Shown: positions 1-8,867 of the stretch, piece by piece
How the letters are laid out: every line of letters starts with the position of its first letter
Numbering within the stretch: position 1 is the stretch's first letter
Origin: Massilia atriviolacea
Lineage (GTDB): Bacteria; Pseudomonadota; Gammaproteobacteria; Burkholderiales; Burkholderiaceae_D
DNA: 64,000 nucleotides
Reading direction: 5' to 3'
Assembly (NCBI RefSeq): GCF_003953935.1
Contig: NZ_RXLQ01000007.1
Location: 222,110-286,109, forward strand
The notes under the pieces: model-generated
Told to the model about the DNA's origin: nothing
What the model saw: the letters and a program-made list of their open reading frames with translations, nothing else
Databases searched by the model: none
Position numbers and translations under genes: made by a program

Positions 1-558
1 GACCAGGTTGGCCTCGCGCACGGGACCGGCCTGCAGCGGGTAGATCAGGCCGTTGGCCATGTCGGCCCAGGAATTCGCCCACAGCAGCTTGTCTTGCTCC
101 AGCAACATTTGCAGCAGGATGGCGCCGACCTTGCCTTTCGGTTCGGTCGCGCTGCCGCCCTGGGAGGCGGCGCCGCTGCGCATGGCGATGAAGAAACGCA
201 CCAGGTCTTCATCGTCGCCTTCGAGATAGGCGGGCGGGGCCGACAGGAGGGAAAATACTTCGCTGACCGGGCTGGCGGCGGCGACTTCGCCGTTCGGGCG
301 CAGGCGTGCCTTGCACAGGCACAAGGCCACGTGGCGGCCGCCGCTGGTCGGCGCCAGCACATAGACGAACTTGTACTGGGCGACTTTGGGATCCTTGACC
401 TCCAGGTCGAGCTTGGGCTGCGGGTGGGCGGCGGCCTCGACCCGTTGCAGCCAGCTGGCGATCGGCGCGGGCAAGGCCGACGCCGGGGTGGCGTGCGGCG
501 CAGCGGTGGCTGGGCGTCCTTCGCGGGGTTCGTCGCGCGTTAAATCCATCGTGTGCAT
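1..558 (-). CDS. 5' part of a large protein, probably a SNF2/DEAD-type helicase (cut by window edge)
   Basis: An uninterrupted minus-strand frame runs from an ATG at 558 to the first base of the window, giving 186 N-terminal residues with no stop; a second in-frame ATG lies at 549. The translation contains segments such as YKFVYVLAP, LCLCKARLRPNGE and DEDLVRFFIAMRSG, which I associate with the N-terminal region of large bacterial SNF2-family helicases from Burkholderiales. No helicase motif is inside the window, so the family call is an inference from memory of related proteins. There is no clear ribosome binding site before either ATG. It points away from the next gene and shares no operon with it. 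Confidence 0.55.
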   Translation of the reverse strand, partial: MHTMDLTRDEPREGRPATAAPHATPASALPAPIASWLQRVEAAAHPQPKLDLEVKDPKVAQYKFVYVLAPTSGGRHVALCLCKARLRPNGEVAAASPVSEVFSLLSAPPAYLEGDDEDLVRFFIAMRSGAASQGGSATEPKGKVGAILLQMLLEQDKLLWANSWADMANGLIYPLQAGPVREANLV

Positions 559-779
559 GTGTTCTGTAAGGGCAATATCGGAGACGATAACACCCGATAT
601 TATCCGACATAAAGACGCTTGTGTTCTGTTCTCTTTCGCACGAAGGGACGCTTGTTTGCGCTGTTGGCGCAGGGCGGCACGGCATTCATGCCGCAAGGGT
701 AAGCGCCGCTCCCGCCGCCGCCAGAAAAGCGATCGCGCCGGCAGGAAGGTCATCGCCCGCTTCATACGCGGCAGGAAAA

Positions 780-806
780 GGGGCGCCAAGGGGCGCCAAG
801 GGGCGC
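780..806. repeat. Tandem 10-bp repeat, about 2.6 copies
   Basis: The unit GGGGCGCCAA is repeated head to tail, two full copies and a partial third. Each unit contains the palindrome GGCGCC. It sits just upstream of the promoter of the DUF2314 gene. Copy number could vary by slippage. No function can be assigned. Confidence 0.8.
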
Positions 807-829
807 GCTGTCAATTCCAAGCAACAATA

Positions 830-858
830 TTGCTATTTATCTATTATGTGCATAAAAT
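830..858 (+). promoter_or_regulatory. Predicted sigma-70 promoter of the DUF2314 gene
   Basis: TTGCTA (830-835) and TAAAAT (853-858) are separated by 17 bases and lie in the only AT-rich part of the intergenic region, 57 bases before the ATG at 916. This is a visual match to the -35/-10 consensus, not an experimental start site. Confidence 0.5.
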
Positions 859-915
859 AACAACTCCCCGCGGCGGTATCTATTCGTTGCGCTTTCTCCT
901 CTCCATTGGAACATC

Positions 916-1386
916 ATGAAACTGTCCGCCGTTCTCGCACTGCTGCTGTTGACCGCCACCGCCAATGCCCAAATCGGAGACCGCGTGGTCATGGCCAAGG
1001 ATGAAAGCCCGGTGATGGCCGCGGCGATCGCCAAGGCCCAAGGCTCGCTCGATACCTTCCTGGCGACCTACGCCAAACCGCCCGCCGGCGCCGATATGTT
1101 CCGCCTCAAGGTCAAAATCACCGACGAGAATGGCAGCGAACATATGTGGGTCATGCCGTTCAAGCAGACCAAGACCGGCTTTACCGGCACCATTTCGAAC
1201 GACCCGCAGATCGTCGAAAGCGTCGAGAACGGCGAAGAAATCACGTTCAAGCGCGCCGACATTTCGGATTGGGGTTATGTGCAGAACGGCAAGCAGAAAG
1301 GCAGTTATACCGTCTGCGCCCTGTTCACCACCATGCCCGCGAATGTGGTCAAGCAGTATCGCGAACAGCACGGTTTCGAATGCTGA
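916..1386 (+). CDS. Exported DUF2314 (YegJ-like) protein
   Basis: The 156-residue product starts with a signal peptide (MKLSAVLALLLLTATANA, cleavage probably after residue 18). The mature part carries the DUF2314 pattern: FRLKVKITDENG, EHMWVMPF, then ISDWGYVQNGKQKGSYT near the C-terminus. Proteins of this domain are small and mostly uncharacterised, so no reaction is proposed. The ATG at 916 is favoured because the signal peptide begins there and the translation is in frame with the domain. It is monocistronic: the next feature downstream is a decayed gene on the other strand that runs into its 3' end. Confidence 0.8.
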   Translation: MKLSAVLALLLLTATANAQIGDRVVMAKDESPVMAAAIAKAQGSLDTFLATYAKPPAGADMFRLKVKITDENGSEHMWVMPFKQTKTGFTGTISNDPQIVESVENGEEITFKRADISDWGYVQNGKQKGSYTVCALFTTMPANVVKQYREQHGFEC

Positions 1387-1841
1387 TGTGAGGTCCTGCC
1401 AGTGCGGCGATGCGCAGCGCTTGGCCGCCGCGCCGGCAGCCGCATCGGCAGGGTATTGAATCCCCATAAGCCACCGCTGTGAAACACCACGTCGGCGCCG
1501 TTGCGCTCGATCATCTCCAAGCCGAAACGGTAGGCCGGCAGCGTGCCATCGGCCAGCGGCGATGGCTGCAGCATCGCATGCAGCAAACTGTCGCGATCGG
1601 CCCACTGGCGATGCCATGCGCGCACCAGCGCCAGCACGCAGGCCGCCGTGAACTGCTTCGATTCCGAGGCCAGGTACCAGGCCGATTTTCCCGACAGCGG
1701 CACCTGCCATTCCAGCGAGGCCATGCCATGATGCAGCTCGCATGCCACCGCACCGTGGTCCAGCACCAGCGCACTGAAACCCGGCCCGTCGGGCGGTAAT
1801 GTCGATTGAAGTTCGAGAAAATACCGGCGCAATTTTTCCAT
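1387..1841 (-). pseudogene. Serine hydrolase (beta-lactamase/PBP-like) remnant with internal deletion
   Basis: From an ATG at 1841 the translation shows the start of a beta-lactamase-superfamily protein with the S-x-x-K nucleophile motif (SESK in YLASESKQFTAA, about residue 60). Roughly ten residues later it jumps to what is normally the far C-terminal part: LADGTLPAYRFGLE and the HSGG motif. The central part of the catalytic domain, including the tyrosine motif, is missing. After LPMRLPA (about 1431) the frame loses similarity, as expected after a frameshift, and runs into the DUF2314 gene. A typical relative has well over 300 residues; about 137 are recognisable here. I call it a pseudogene made by an internal deletion plus a 3' frameshift. 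Confidence 0.7.
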
Positions 1842-2002
1842 CGTTTTTTTATGCGAATCGAGAGGACGGAGGCAAGGTACACTGTCCGCTTTTAAACAGC
1901 CAGGACGGCGGTCGCCGTGCACACCGTTCCGGCACTGTCAAGACTGGCGCATTCGCCGCGATTGCGTATCATTCCGTGCTTGACTCATCAGGATGTTCTC
2001 CC

Positions 2003-4354
2003 ATGCTCCCAACTATCGAACAACGTCTCGCCATCGAACTTGCCGCCAAGCCTGTCCAGGTTGCCGCCGCCATTGCCCTGCTGGACGAGGGCGCCACCGT
2101 CCCCTTCATCGCGCGCTACCGCAAGGAAGCGACCGGCGGACTGGACGATATCCAGTTGCGCCTGCTGGAAGAACGCCTGCGCTACCTGCGCGAACTGGAA
2201 GACCGGCGCGCCGCGATCATTTCCTCGATCACCGAACAGAACAAGATGACGCCGGCCCTGCTCGACGCCGTCACCCACGCCGAAGACAAGACGCGCCTGG
2301 AAGACCTGTACCTGCCGTACAAGCAGAAACGCCGCACCAAGGCGCAGATCGCGATCGAAGCGGGCCTGGCGCCGCTGGCCGACGGCTTGCTGGCCGACCC
2401 CGGCATCGCGCCCGAAGAAGAAGCGGCCAAGTACCTGCGCGACGCCTTCACCAGCGACGACGGCAACAATCCCGGCGTGGCCGACACCAAGGCCGCGCTG
2501 GACGGCGCGCGCCAGATCCTGATGGAGCGCTTCGCCGAAGACGCGACCCTGCTGCAGTCGCTGCGCGAATACGTGCAGGAGCACGGCATCGTCGAATCGA
2601 AAGTGGTCGAGGGCAAGCAGGACGAAGGCGAAAAATTCGCCGACTACTTCGACTATTCCGAAACCATCTCGACCGTGCCCTCGCACCGCGCGCTGGCCCT
2701 CCTGCGCGGGCGCCGCGAAGGCATCCTCGACGTGGTCCTGCGGCTCGACACCGAAGCCGAAAAACCGAAGTGGGACGCGCCGCACAACCCCTGCGAAGGG
2801 CGCATCGCCGCGCGCTTCGGCATTAAGAACCTGGGCCGCCCGGCCGACAAATGGCTGGCCGACACGGCGCGCTGGACCTGGCGCGTGAAGAGCTTCATGC
2901 ACCTCGAAACGGAGTTGATGGGCGCCCTGCGCGAACGCGCCGAACTCGATGCCATCAACGTCTTCGCCCTGAACCTGAAAGCGCTGCTGCTGGCAGCGCC
3001 CGCCGGCCCGCGCGCCACCATGGGCCTGGACCCGGGCCTGCGCACCGGCGTCAAGGTGGCCGTGGTCGACGCCACCGGCAAGGTGGTCGACACCGCCGTC
3101 ATCTACCCGCACCAGCCGAAGAACGACTGGGACGGTTCGCTGCGCGTGCTGGGCGAGCTGGCCGCGAAGCACAATGTGTCCCTGATCTCGATCGGCAACG
3201 GCACCGCCTCGCGCGAAACCGACAAGCTGGCGCAGGACCTGATCAAGCAGCGCGCGGAACTGAAGCTGACCAAGATCGTGGTGTCGGAAGCCGGCGCCTC
3301 GGTCTACTCGGCCTCGGAATTCGCCTCGCGCGAACTGCCCGACATGGACGTGTCGCTGCGCGGCGCGGTCTCGATCGCGCGCCGCCTGCAGGACCCGCTG
3401 GCCGAACTGGTGAAGATCGATCCCAAGTCGATCGGCGTGGGCCAGTACCAGCACGACGTGAGCCAGACCCAGTTGGCGCGCTCGCTCGACGCCGTCGTCG
3501 AGGATTGCGTGAACGCGGTCGGGGTGGACGTCAACACCGCCTCGGCGCCGCTGCTGGCGCGCGTGTCGGGCTTGTCGTCCAGCGTGGCGCAGGCCATCGT
3601 CACCTACCGCGACCTGAAAGGCGCATTTACCTCGCGCGCCGACCTCAAGGCCGTGCCGCGCCTGGGCGAAAAAACCTTCGAACAGGCGGCCGGTTTCCTG
3701 CGCGTGATGGGCGGCGCCAATCCGCTCGACGCCTCGGCGGTGCACCCGGAATCGTACCCGCTGGTCGAGAAGATCCTGGCCGATATCAAGAAGGAGATGA
3801 AGGCCGTCATCGGCGACGCCTCGCTGCTCAAGACGCTCAACCCGGCCAAGTACGCGGACGACAAGTTCGGCGTGCCGACCATTACCGACATCCTGAAAGA
3901 GCTGGAAAAGCCGGGCCGCGATCCGCGCCCGGAATTTACCACCGCCACCTTCAAGGAAGGCGTGGAAGAGATCCGCGACCTGCGTCCGGACATGATCCTG
4001 GAAGGCGTGGTCACCAACGTGGCGGCCTTCGGCGCGTTCGTCGACATCGGCGTGCACCAGGATGGACTGGTGCATATTTCGGCGCTGTCGAACACCTTCG
4101 TCAAGGACCCGCACACGGTGGTCAAGGCCGGCCAGGTGGTGCGCGTGAAGGTGCTGGAGGTGGACGAGAAGCGCAAGCGCATCGCCCTGACCATGCGCCT
4201 GACCGACAGCGCGCCGCAGGCCGGGTCCCGGCCCGAGCAGCGCGGCGACCGCACCGACGGCAAGCGCCTGGCGCAGCACCAGCAGAAGCAGGAGCGCGCG
4301 CCGGCGCCGGTGGGCGGCACCATGGCGGCGGCCTTCGCCAAGCTGCGCGGATAA
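2003..4354 (+). CDS. tex: Tex family RNA-binding transcriptional accessory protein
   Basis: 783 residues, the usual Tex length. The N-terminal Tex domain shows [16 protein letters not shown] (about 34-49) and [14 protein letters not shown] YqgF/RNase H-like domain begins near residue 335 ([16 protein letters not shown]), helix-hairpin-helix segments follow near 500-580, and a C-terminal S1 domain lies near 660-735 ([18 protein letters not shown]), with a basic, glutamine-rich tail. The ATG at 2003 is chosen because AGGA lies about nine bases upstream and [10 protein letters not shown] is the conserved N-terminus; the frame is open further upstream to 1799 but that part overlaps the decayed serine hydrolase. 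Tex binds nucleic acid and affects transcription and stress survival; the exact role is poorly defined. Confidence 0.95.
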   Translation: MLPTIEQRLAIELAAKPVQVAAAIALLDEGATVPFIARYRKEATGGLDDIQLRLLEERLRYLRELEDRRAAIISSITEQNKMTPALLDAVTHAEDKTRLEDLYLPYKQKRRTKAQIAIEAGLAPLADGLLADPGIAPEEEAAKYLRDAFTSDDGNNPGVADTKAALDGARQILMERFAEDATLLQSLREYVQEHGIVESKVVEGKQDEGEKFADYFDYSETISTVPSHRALALLRGRREGILDVVLRLDTEAEKPKWDAPHNPCEGRIAARFGIKNLGRPADKWLADTARWTWRVKSFMHLETELMGALRERAELDAINVFALNLKALLLAAPAGPRATMGLDPGLRTGVKVAVVDATGKVVDTAVIYPHQPKNDWDGSLRVLGELAAKHNVSLISIGNGTASRETDKLAQDLIKQRAELKLTKIVVSEAGASVYSASEFASRELPDMDVSLRGAVSIARRLQDPLAELVKIDPKSIGVGQYQHDVSQTQLARSLDAVVEDCVNAVGVDVNTASAPLLARVSGLSSSVAQAIVTYRDLKGAFTSRADLKAVPRLGEKTFEQAAGFLRVMGGANPLDASAVHPESYPLVEKILADIKKEMKAVIGDASLLKTLNPAKYADDKFGVPTITDILKELEKPGRDPRPEFTTATFKEGVEEIRDLRPDMILEGVVTNVAAFGAFVDIGVHQDGLVHISALSNTFVKDPHTVVKAGQVVRVKVLEVDEKRKRIALTMRLTDSAPQAGSRPEQRGDRTDGKRLAQHQQKQERAPAPVGGTMAAAFAKLRG

Positions 4355-4357
4355 GCC

Positions 4358-4840
4358 ATGATCGCGATAACCGCCTGCGATCCGGATAGCCCGGATGCGC
4401 GCGCGCTGGTCGACGAACTGTCGGCCGCGCTGGCGGCGATCACGGGCGACAGCGGCAAGGCCTCGTTTGCGGCGGACGATGCGCGGGTGGCGCGGTCGCT
4501 GTTCGTCGTGGCCCGGGGCGCGGCCGGGCAACTGCTCGGCTGCGCGGCGCTACGCCCGCTGGAGGGCGACGTGGGCGAGGTCAAGCGCATGTTCGCCCGG
4601 CCCGGTTCCGGCGGCGCCGGCGCGGCCCTGCTGGCGCACGTGGAGCAGGCCGCGCACACGTCTGGCTACACGCAACTGTGGCTGGAAACGCGCAAGGTCA
4701 ATACGCGCGCGGTGGCGTTCTATGAAAAACACGGCTACCGCACGATTCCCAATTACGGCAAATACGTGGGGCGGGACGATGCGGTTTGCCTTGGCAAATC
4801 GCTCGATGGGATGAGTGGCCGAGGCGGCCGAGGGGTCTGA
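4358..4840 (+). CDS. GNAT family N-acetyltransferase
   Basis: 160 residues with a GNAT fold. Motif A is seen as KRMFARPGSGGAGAALL, the acetyl-CoA pyrophosphate-binding loop, and the C-terminal part has NTRAVAFYEKHGYRTIPNYG, the usual end of the domain. The substrate cannot be deduced. The ATG lies three bases after the tex stop codon, so it is probably cotranscribed with tex. The last dozen residues are glycine- and arginine-rich and look like read-through into non-conserved DNA. Confidence 0.85.
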   Translation: MIAITACDPDSPDARALVDELSAALAAITGDSGKASFAADDARVARSLFVVARGAAGQLLGCAALRPLEGDVGEVKRMFARPGSGGAGAALLAHVEQAAHTSGYTQLWLETRKVNTRAVAFYEKHGYRTIPNYGKYVGRDDAVCLGKSLDGMSGRGGRGV

Positions 4841-5000
4841 CCCCGGTGTTTCCGGGCGAAGCGACGGAAGCGGCCGCTGCCCCCTACCTCGAAGTACCTA
4901 TTTCCCCCTACTCCCAACGCCGCCGGCCCCCAAACGTCCGCCCCCCGCCGTTTTCTTATAAAATGTCGGCATCTACCCAATTTTCCCACCGAGGCAAGCC

Positions 5001-5312
5001 ATGAGCGACGTACAAACCTGGATCAAAGACACCGTAACCTCCACGCCCGTGGTGCTGTTCATGAAAGGAACCGCCCAGTTCCCGCAATGCGGCTTTTCCG
5101 GCCGCGCCATCCAGATCCTGAAAGCCTGCGGCGTCGAGAATATCGCCACCGTCAACGTGCTGGAAGATCCGGAAGTGCGCCAGGGGATCAAGGACTATTC
5201 GAACTGGCCGACCATTCCCCAGCTCTACGTCAAGGGCGAATTCATCGGCGGCTCGGACATCATGAACGAGATGTTCGAATCGGGCGAACTCAAAGCCCTG
5301 CTCGATGCCTGA
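5001..5312 (+). CDS. grxD: Monothiol glutaredoxin, Grx4 family
   Basis: 103 residues with the CGFS active site (Cys30), preceded by [13 protein letters not shown] and followed by [19 protein letters not shown], the glutathione-binding and TIPQ cis-proline region. These proteins bind a 2Fe-2S cluster with glutathione and take part in Fe-S delivery. A good -10 like element (TATAAAAT) occurs about 40 bases upstream and GAGG precedes the ATG. The stop codon overlaps the start of ubiX by eight bases, so the two genes are translationally coupled. Confidence 0.95.
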   Translation: MSDVQTWIKDTVTSTPVVLFMKGTAQFPQCGFSGRAIQILKACGVENIATVNVLEDPEVRQGIKDYSNWPTIPQLYVKGEFIGGSDIMNEMFESGELKALLDA

Positions 5313-5910
5313 TCTGCGCCCGCGGCGCCTGGTTGTCGCCATCACCGGCGCCACCGGCGCCATCTATGGCGTGCGCCTGGTCCGGCAACTGGCCGCCACG
5401 CCCGGCATCGAAACCCACCTGGTGGTCTCGGACGCCGCCGTCCTGACCCTGCACCAGGAACTGGGCATGCAGCGCCGCGAGGTCGAGGCGCTGGCCCATG
5501 TCGTGCACAAGAACCGCGATGTGGGCGCCTCGATCGCCAGCGGCTCGTTCCAGTCCGACGGCATGATCATCGCCCCCTGCTCCATGAAAACCCTGGCCTC
5601 CGTGGCCCTGGGCCTGTCCGACAACCTGATCGCGCGCGCGGCCGACGTGGTGCTCAAGGAGCGCCGCCGGCTGGTGCTGATGGTGCGCGAAACCCCGTTC
5701 AACCTGGCGCACCTGCGCAATATGACGGCGGTGACGGAAATGGGGGGGGTGATCTTTCCACCGCTGCCGAGCTTTTATCACAAGCCGGACAGCATCGACG
5801 CCATGGTCGATCATACGGTGGCACGGGTCATGGACCTGTTCGGCGTGGTGCACACGCTGGCGCCGCGCTGGGCCGGCATAAAGCCGGGTGCGGACGGCGC
5901 GGACGCTTGA
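5305..5910 (+). CDS. ubiX: UbiX flavin prenyltransferase
   Basis: 201 residues. UbiX makes prenylated FMN, the cofactor of the UbiD decarboxylase in ubiquinone synthesis. Seen in the sequence: the N-terminal FMN-binding [16 protein letters not shown], the central [19 protein letters not shown] and [17 protein letters not shown], and [16 protein letters not shown] near the C-terminus, all typical of the family. The ATG at 5305 overlaps the grxD stop by eight bases. No ubiD gene is in the window. Confidence 0.95.
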   Translation: MPDLRPRRLVVAITGATGAIYGVRLVRQLAATPGIETHLVVSDAAVLTLHQELGMQRREVEALAHVVHKNRDVGASIASGSFQSDGMIIAPCSMKTLASVALGLSDNLIARAADVVLKERRRLVLMVRETPFNLAHLRNMTAVTEMGGVIFPPLPSFYHKPDSIDAMVDHTVARVMDLFGVVHTLAPRWAGIKPGADGADA

Positions 5911-6027
5911 CCGGCCCGGAACGGGCCGCAGCCGGCGGCCATGCGGGTGGAAACCGGCCGGCCGCTGCGCGGGCAAACGGGCGACCGCGCCAGCCTTGGC
6001 GGCGCCGCCCTGCCGCGCTTGCCGCGA

Positions 6028-6198
6028 TCAGCGCTTGTCGTACTGCCAGCTGTCGGCCTTTTTCATTTCTTTTGCTTCCTCGACCATCCGGCGATGCGCG
6101 ATCCGCTTGCGCATCACTTCCGCGTGCTGCGCGGCGGTCATCGGAGGAACAGTCATCAGGTCCTTGAGTTGCGCGGTGTTGCTGTAGTTACTTTTCAT
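6028..6198 (-). CDS. Small hypothetical protein, 56 residues
   Basis: A 56-residue product starting MKSNYSNTAQLKDLM and ending ADSWQYDKR, with charged helical middle parts (MRKRIAHRRMVEEAKEMKK). The ATG at 6198 has GAGGA about twelve bases upstream. The frame is open further upstream, but that part has a different composition and begins in AT-rich intergenic DNA. I do not recognise a family. There is no signal peptide or membrane segment; a small cytoplasmic helical protein is all that can be said. Confidence 0.55.
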   Translation of the reverse strand: MKSNYSNTAQLKDLMTVPPMTAAQHAEVMRKRIAHRRMVEEAKEMKKADSWQYDKR

Positions 6199-6531
6199 AA
6201 GACGGCTGGATCCTCGGCTTGTTGCGTAACGGGATGACAAGACTGCAAGTGCTGTTGTGATTATGATCCACAATGCCGTTTTTGTGCGGCACAATATAAA
6301 TTCATTGCGTCCGAGAAACCCGAAGCGCTCTGACCATTGTGCATGAATTTGATGGCATCGCCATGACAAATCATAAACGGCGGTCGATTTTGTCGAGGCT
6401 GGCAGCGTGAATTGGTATTGATGTGACGCAGAAAGCGTCAATGAACAGTGCGCCACCGGAATCGGGGCGCCTGGCGTCGGAATTACTTAATTTTTATCAA
6501 CATCGAGAATGTCAATACAGCCACTAAATAT
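6199..6531. other. AT-rich intergenic region
   Basis: This 333-base stretch has clearly lower GC content than its neighbours. It holds the promoter region of the small gene ending at 6028 and the 3' flank of the HTH regulator. No stem-loop followed by a T-run, tRNA or conserved reading frame was seen. Confidence 0.5.
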
Positions 6532-6939
6532 CTACTTTTGGTAATTAATTCGTACCAGCATGCGAATGAATTCGCGCGCAATTTGACGATGATGTTCGTC
6601 AAGTCGCTGCAAATCGGCAATTAATTTAACGTCGGCCGATTCGAAACGCGACAGGCCGGCACCGCCCTCGTTGTTCGCCGCCGCATTTTCGTCCCCGCCA
6701 AAGCGTAACCATTCCGCGGGTACGCCCAGCCATTGCGCGATCATGCGCAGCTTCTCCTGGGTGGGTATAGCCTCTCCGACGAGCCATTTCCGGGCAGCAT
6801 GCACCGTGATTGGCCGTCCATCGAAGCGAATGTTAAATTCCCGCGCCAGGCGCGTCGGGCTGTCGGGTGAGTAGTGAGCGTTCTTCAGTGCCTGCTGCAG
6901 GCGCTCACTAAAGCTTTCGCGTTCGTTGGATGAATTCAT
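6532..6939 (-). CDS. Helix-turn-helix (XRE-like) transcriptional regulator
   Basis: 135 residues from the ATG at 6939 (MNSSNERESF). The N-terminal half reads as a lambda-repressor-like DNA-binding domain: SERLQQALKNAHYSP, LAREFNIRF, ITVHAARKWLVGEAIPTQEKLRMIAQWLGVPAEWLRFG. The ARKWL..E..P..EKL pattern is typical of HTH proteins related to phage repressors. The C-terminal half (LQRLDEHHRQIAREFIRMLV) looks like a helical dimerisation tail. An in-frame ATG at 6966 with a weak AAGAGA site is an alternative start. It stands alone in AT-rich DNA; its target is unknown. Confidence 0.7.
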   Translation of the reverse strand: MNSSNERESFSERLQQALKNAHYSPDSPTRLAREFNIRFDGRPITVHAARKWLVGEAIPTQEKLRMIAQWLGVPAEWLRFGGDENAAANNEGGAGLSRFESADVKLIADLQRLDEHHRQIAREFIRMLVRINYQK

Positions 6940-7192
6940 GGGTGGCACTATTTCATGCAACGGCATGAAAGTCAGTCTCTTGAGGGTTGAGACCAATTGT
7001 GACAAGCAACTTTTGCAATGTAACAATCTAGTGAGAATTGTACATGCATGCACAGGGCGCGAAAACACCTGAGAATATTAATTCTTAAGCAATTTTTCAC
7101 ACACCAGGCACGTGATTGAATGTCATCGGTCGGGAAAACCAGTGTAGGCGCGCGACTCGCGTGCCATCCCACGCACGATACGCTGGTTTGGC

Positions 7193-8245
7193 CTAGATCA
7201 GATGGAAGCGCAGGATGCCGTCGCTATCCTGGCTGCGGCGCAAGATACCGTCGTACCAGAGCTTGTGCAGGTGCGCCAGCGCCTCGCCCAGCGCAAAGGT
7301 GAGCTGGTGGGCGTCGAGCGGGCGGCGGAACATCAGCGGGACGATGTCGGCGGCCGAGGCCGGCTGGCGGCAGGCCTCCACCACCTCGGCCAGGCGCGCG
7401 TCGTGGTGGGCGCGCAATTGCGCAATGCGCGTATGCAAGCCGGTGAAGGGCCGCCCGTGCGAGGGCAGCACCAGCGTATCGGCCGGCAAGGCGTCGAAGC
7501 GGGCGAGCGAATCGAGATACAGCTGCAGGGGATTGCCTTCCGGCTCGACCGCGAACACCGACACGTTCGTCGAAATGCGCGGCAGCACCATATCGCCCGA
7601 CACCAGCACGTTCAGGGCCTCGCAGTACAAGGCGGCATGCTCGGGCGAGTGCCCGAAGCCGGCGATCACGCGCCAGTCGCGCCCGCCGATGGCGATACGC
7701 TGCCCGTCCTGGATGCGCGTGTAGGCCGCCGGCACGGCCGGCACCAGGGTCGGATAGTAACTGCGGCGCTCGCCCAGTTGCGCGCGCAGCGCCGGGTCGG
7801 CCAGGCCGTGCCGCTCGAAGTGGGGAAGCGCCGCCGTGCCGTCGACGCCGGGCAGGGCCGCCGACATCATGCGCGCGAAGGCGTATTCGCCGGTGCTCAT
7901 CCACAAGGGTGCGCCGAAGCGCGCGCACAGCCAGTCGGACAGTCCCACATGGTCCGGATGGCAATGGGTGGCCAGCACGCGCAGCAGCGGCGCGCCGTCC
8001 ATGCCCTGCGCAAACACCTGCTCCCAGGCGGCGCGCGTGGCATCCGTGGCCGCGCCGCAATCGATAACGGTGTATCCCGTGCGCCCGTCGCGCCGGTCGG
8101 CCAGCAGCCACAGGTTGATATGGTCGAGCGCGAACGGCAGCGGCATGCGCAGCCACTGGACGCCGTCGGCCAGGGCCAGCAGGCCGCCTGTGGCGGGCAA
8201 GGTCTCGCCCAGGGGATAGGCCAGCGCGGATTCGAGAGCATTCAT
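7193..8245 (-). CDS. MBL-fold metallo-hydrolase divergent from liuR
   Basis: 350 residues with the metallo-beta-lactamase zinc motif HCHPDH (His94, His96, Asp98, His99), then GFGHSPEHAALY and LVLPSHGRPFTG with the later zinc ligands. The C-terminal region (about 270-350) is a helical extension of the kind found in lactonase/thioesterase-like MBL proteins. The ATG at 8245 has a GAAAGA ribosome binding site and MNALESALAYPLG is a plausible cytoplasmic start. A LiuR-type operator lies 48 bases upstream, so it may belong to the LiuR regulon; hydrolysis of a thioester or lactone in branched-chain acid breakdown is an inference. Confidence 0.85.
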   Translation of the reverse strand: MNALESALAYPLGETLPATGGLLALADGVQWLRMPLPFALDHINLWLLADRRDGRTGYTVIDCGAATDATRAAWEQVFAQGMDGAPLLRVLATHCHPDHVGLSDWLCARFGAPLWMSTGEYAFARMMSAALPGVDGTAALPHFERHGLADPALRAQLGERRSYYPTLVPAVPAAYTRIQDGQRIAIGGRDWRVIAGFGHSPEHAALYCEALNVLVSGDMVLPRISTNVSVFAVEPEGNPLQLYLDSLARFDALPADTLVLPSHGRPFTGLHTRIAQLRAHHDARLAEVVEACRQPASAADIVPLMFRRPLDAHQLTFALGEALAHLHKLWYDGILRRSQDSDGILRFHLI

Positions 8246-8292
8246 GCGGCATTCTTTCGTGTTCAGGATAGCGGCAGGCACGCTACAATAGG

Positions 8293-8314
8293 TTGACGTT
8301 GACGTAAACGGCAA
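8293..8314. promoter_or_regulatory. Candidate LiuR operator between the MBL gene and liuR
   Basis: The half-sites TTGACGTTGAC and GTAAACGGCAA form an imperfect inverted repeat (9 of 11 positions symmetrical) related to the liuA and liuB sites. It is placed so that it could control both the leftward MBL gene and liuR itself (autoregulation). Confidence 0.65.
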
Positions 8315-8365
8315 GCTGCGCCCCAATTCTAAGCGATTGCGGCAAGCCCCTTCCAACCGCCGCCC

Positions 8366-8785
8366 ATGAATAGTGCCGAGCCACAGATGTCCCTACGTAC
8401 CTACACCATCGCCGAACTGGCGCGCGAATTCGACATTACCGCGCGCGCCATCCGCTTCTACGAAGACCAGGGCCTGCTGCACCCCAGCCGCGAAGGCGTG
8501 GGCGGACGCAACCGGGTCTACACGGCGCGCGACCGCACCCATCTCAAGCTGACCCTGCGCGGCAAGCGCCTCGGCCTGACTTTGTCGGAAATCAAGAGCA
8601 TCGTCGACATGTACGAGTCGCCCAAGGATACCGCCGCGCAAATGAACCGCTTCCTCGGCGTGCTGGCCCACCAGCGCGAAACCCTGGAGCGCCAGCGCGA
8701 GGATATCGACATGGCGCTGGCCGAAATCGCCGCCCATGAAGAAGAATGCCGCCGCATGCTGGCCGAAACGACGGCCAATGCCTGA
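8366..8785 (+). CDS. liuR: LiuR, MerR-family regulator of leucine/isovalerate utilisation
   Basis: 139 residues. The N-terminus is a MerR winged-helix domain (YTIAELAREFDITARAIRFYEDQGLL, then NRVYTARDRTHLKLTLRGKRLGLTLSEIK), followed by a long coiled coil used for dimerisation. There is no cysteine cluster of the metal-sensing type, in line with an acyl-CoA-sensing regulator. It lies directly upstream of liuA, and palindromes that resemble the known LiuR motif occur on both sides and before liuB. The start at 8366 has no clear ribosome binding site; the ATG at 8387 (MSLRTYTIAEL) is an alternative. Confidence 0.85.
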   Translation: MNSAEPQMSLRTYTIAELAREFDITARAIRFYEDQGLLHPSREGVGGRNRVYTARDRTHLKLTLRGKRLGLTLSEIKSIVDMYESPKDTAAQMNRFLGVLAHQRETLERQREDIDMALAEIAAHEEECRRMLAETTANA

Positions 8786-8797
8786 CCGCCCGCCTGC

Positions 8798-8832
8798 TTG
8801 ACGTTTACGTTAACGTCAAACATGCGTATGAT
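8798..8832 (+). promoter_or_regulatory. LiuR operator and promoter of liuA
   Basis: Half-sites TTGACGTTTAC (8798-8808) and GTTAACGTCAA (8809-8819) form a nearly perfect palindrome (10 of 11 positions). A -10-like TATGAT follows at 8827-8832, 36 bases before the liuA ATG. The motif matches the MerR-type LiuR boxes described for proteobacterial branched-chain amino acid regulons. Confidence 0.8.
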
Positions 8833-8867
8833 GAACGCTTCCCTTTCCGACCCCGCGAGGACGACAC

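Larger units (their letters stand above)
559..915. other. Intergenic region between divergent genes
   Basis: This 357-base gap separates the minus-strand helicase-like gene from the plus-strand DUF2314 gene. I see no convincing gene in it. It holds a short GC-rich tandem repeat (780-806), an AT-rich stretch from about 820 to 870 with a good sigma-70-like promoter for the rightward gene, and presumably the leftward promoter near 560-620, where an AT-rich segment around 590-612 is the likeliest place. Confidence 0.6.

Noticed and set aside
1799..2002. Extended N-terminus of Tex
   Set aside because: It overlaps the decayed serine hydrolase, has no family similarity, and a good start with a ribosome binding site exists at 2003.
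1988..4531. An 847-codon open frame antisense to tex
   Set aside because: It is the usual long shadow frame of a high-GC gene on the opposite strand; its product is low-complexity (rich in R, H, G, Q, V) and matches no family, while tex is unmistakable.
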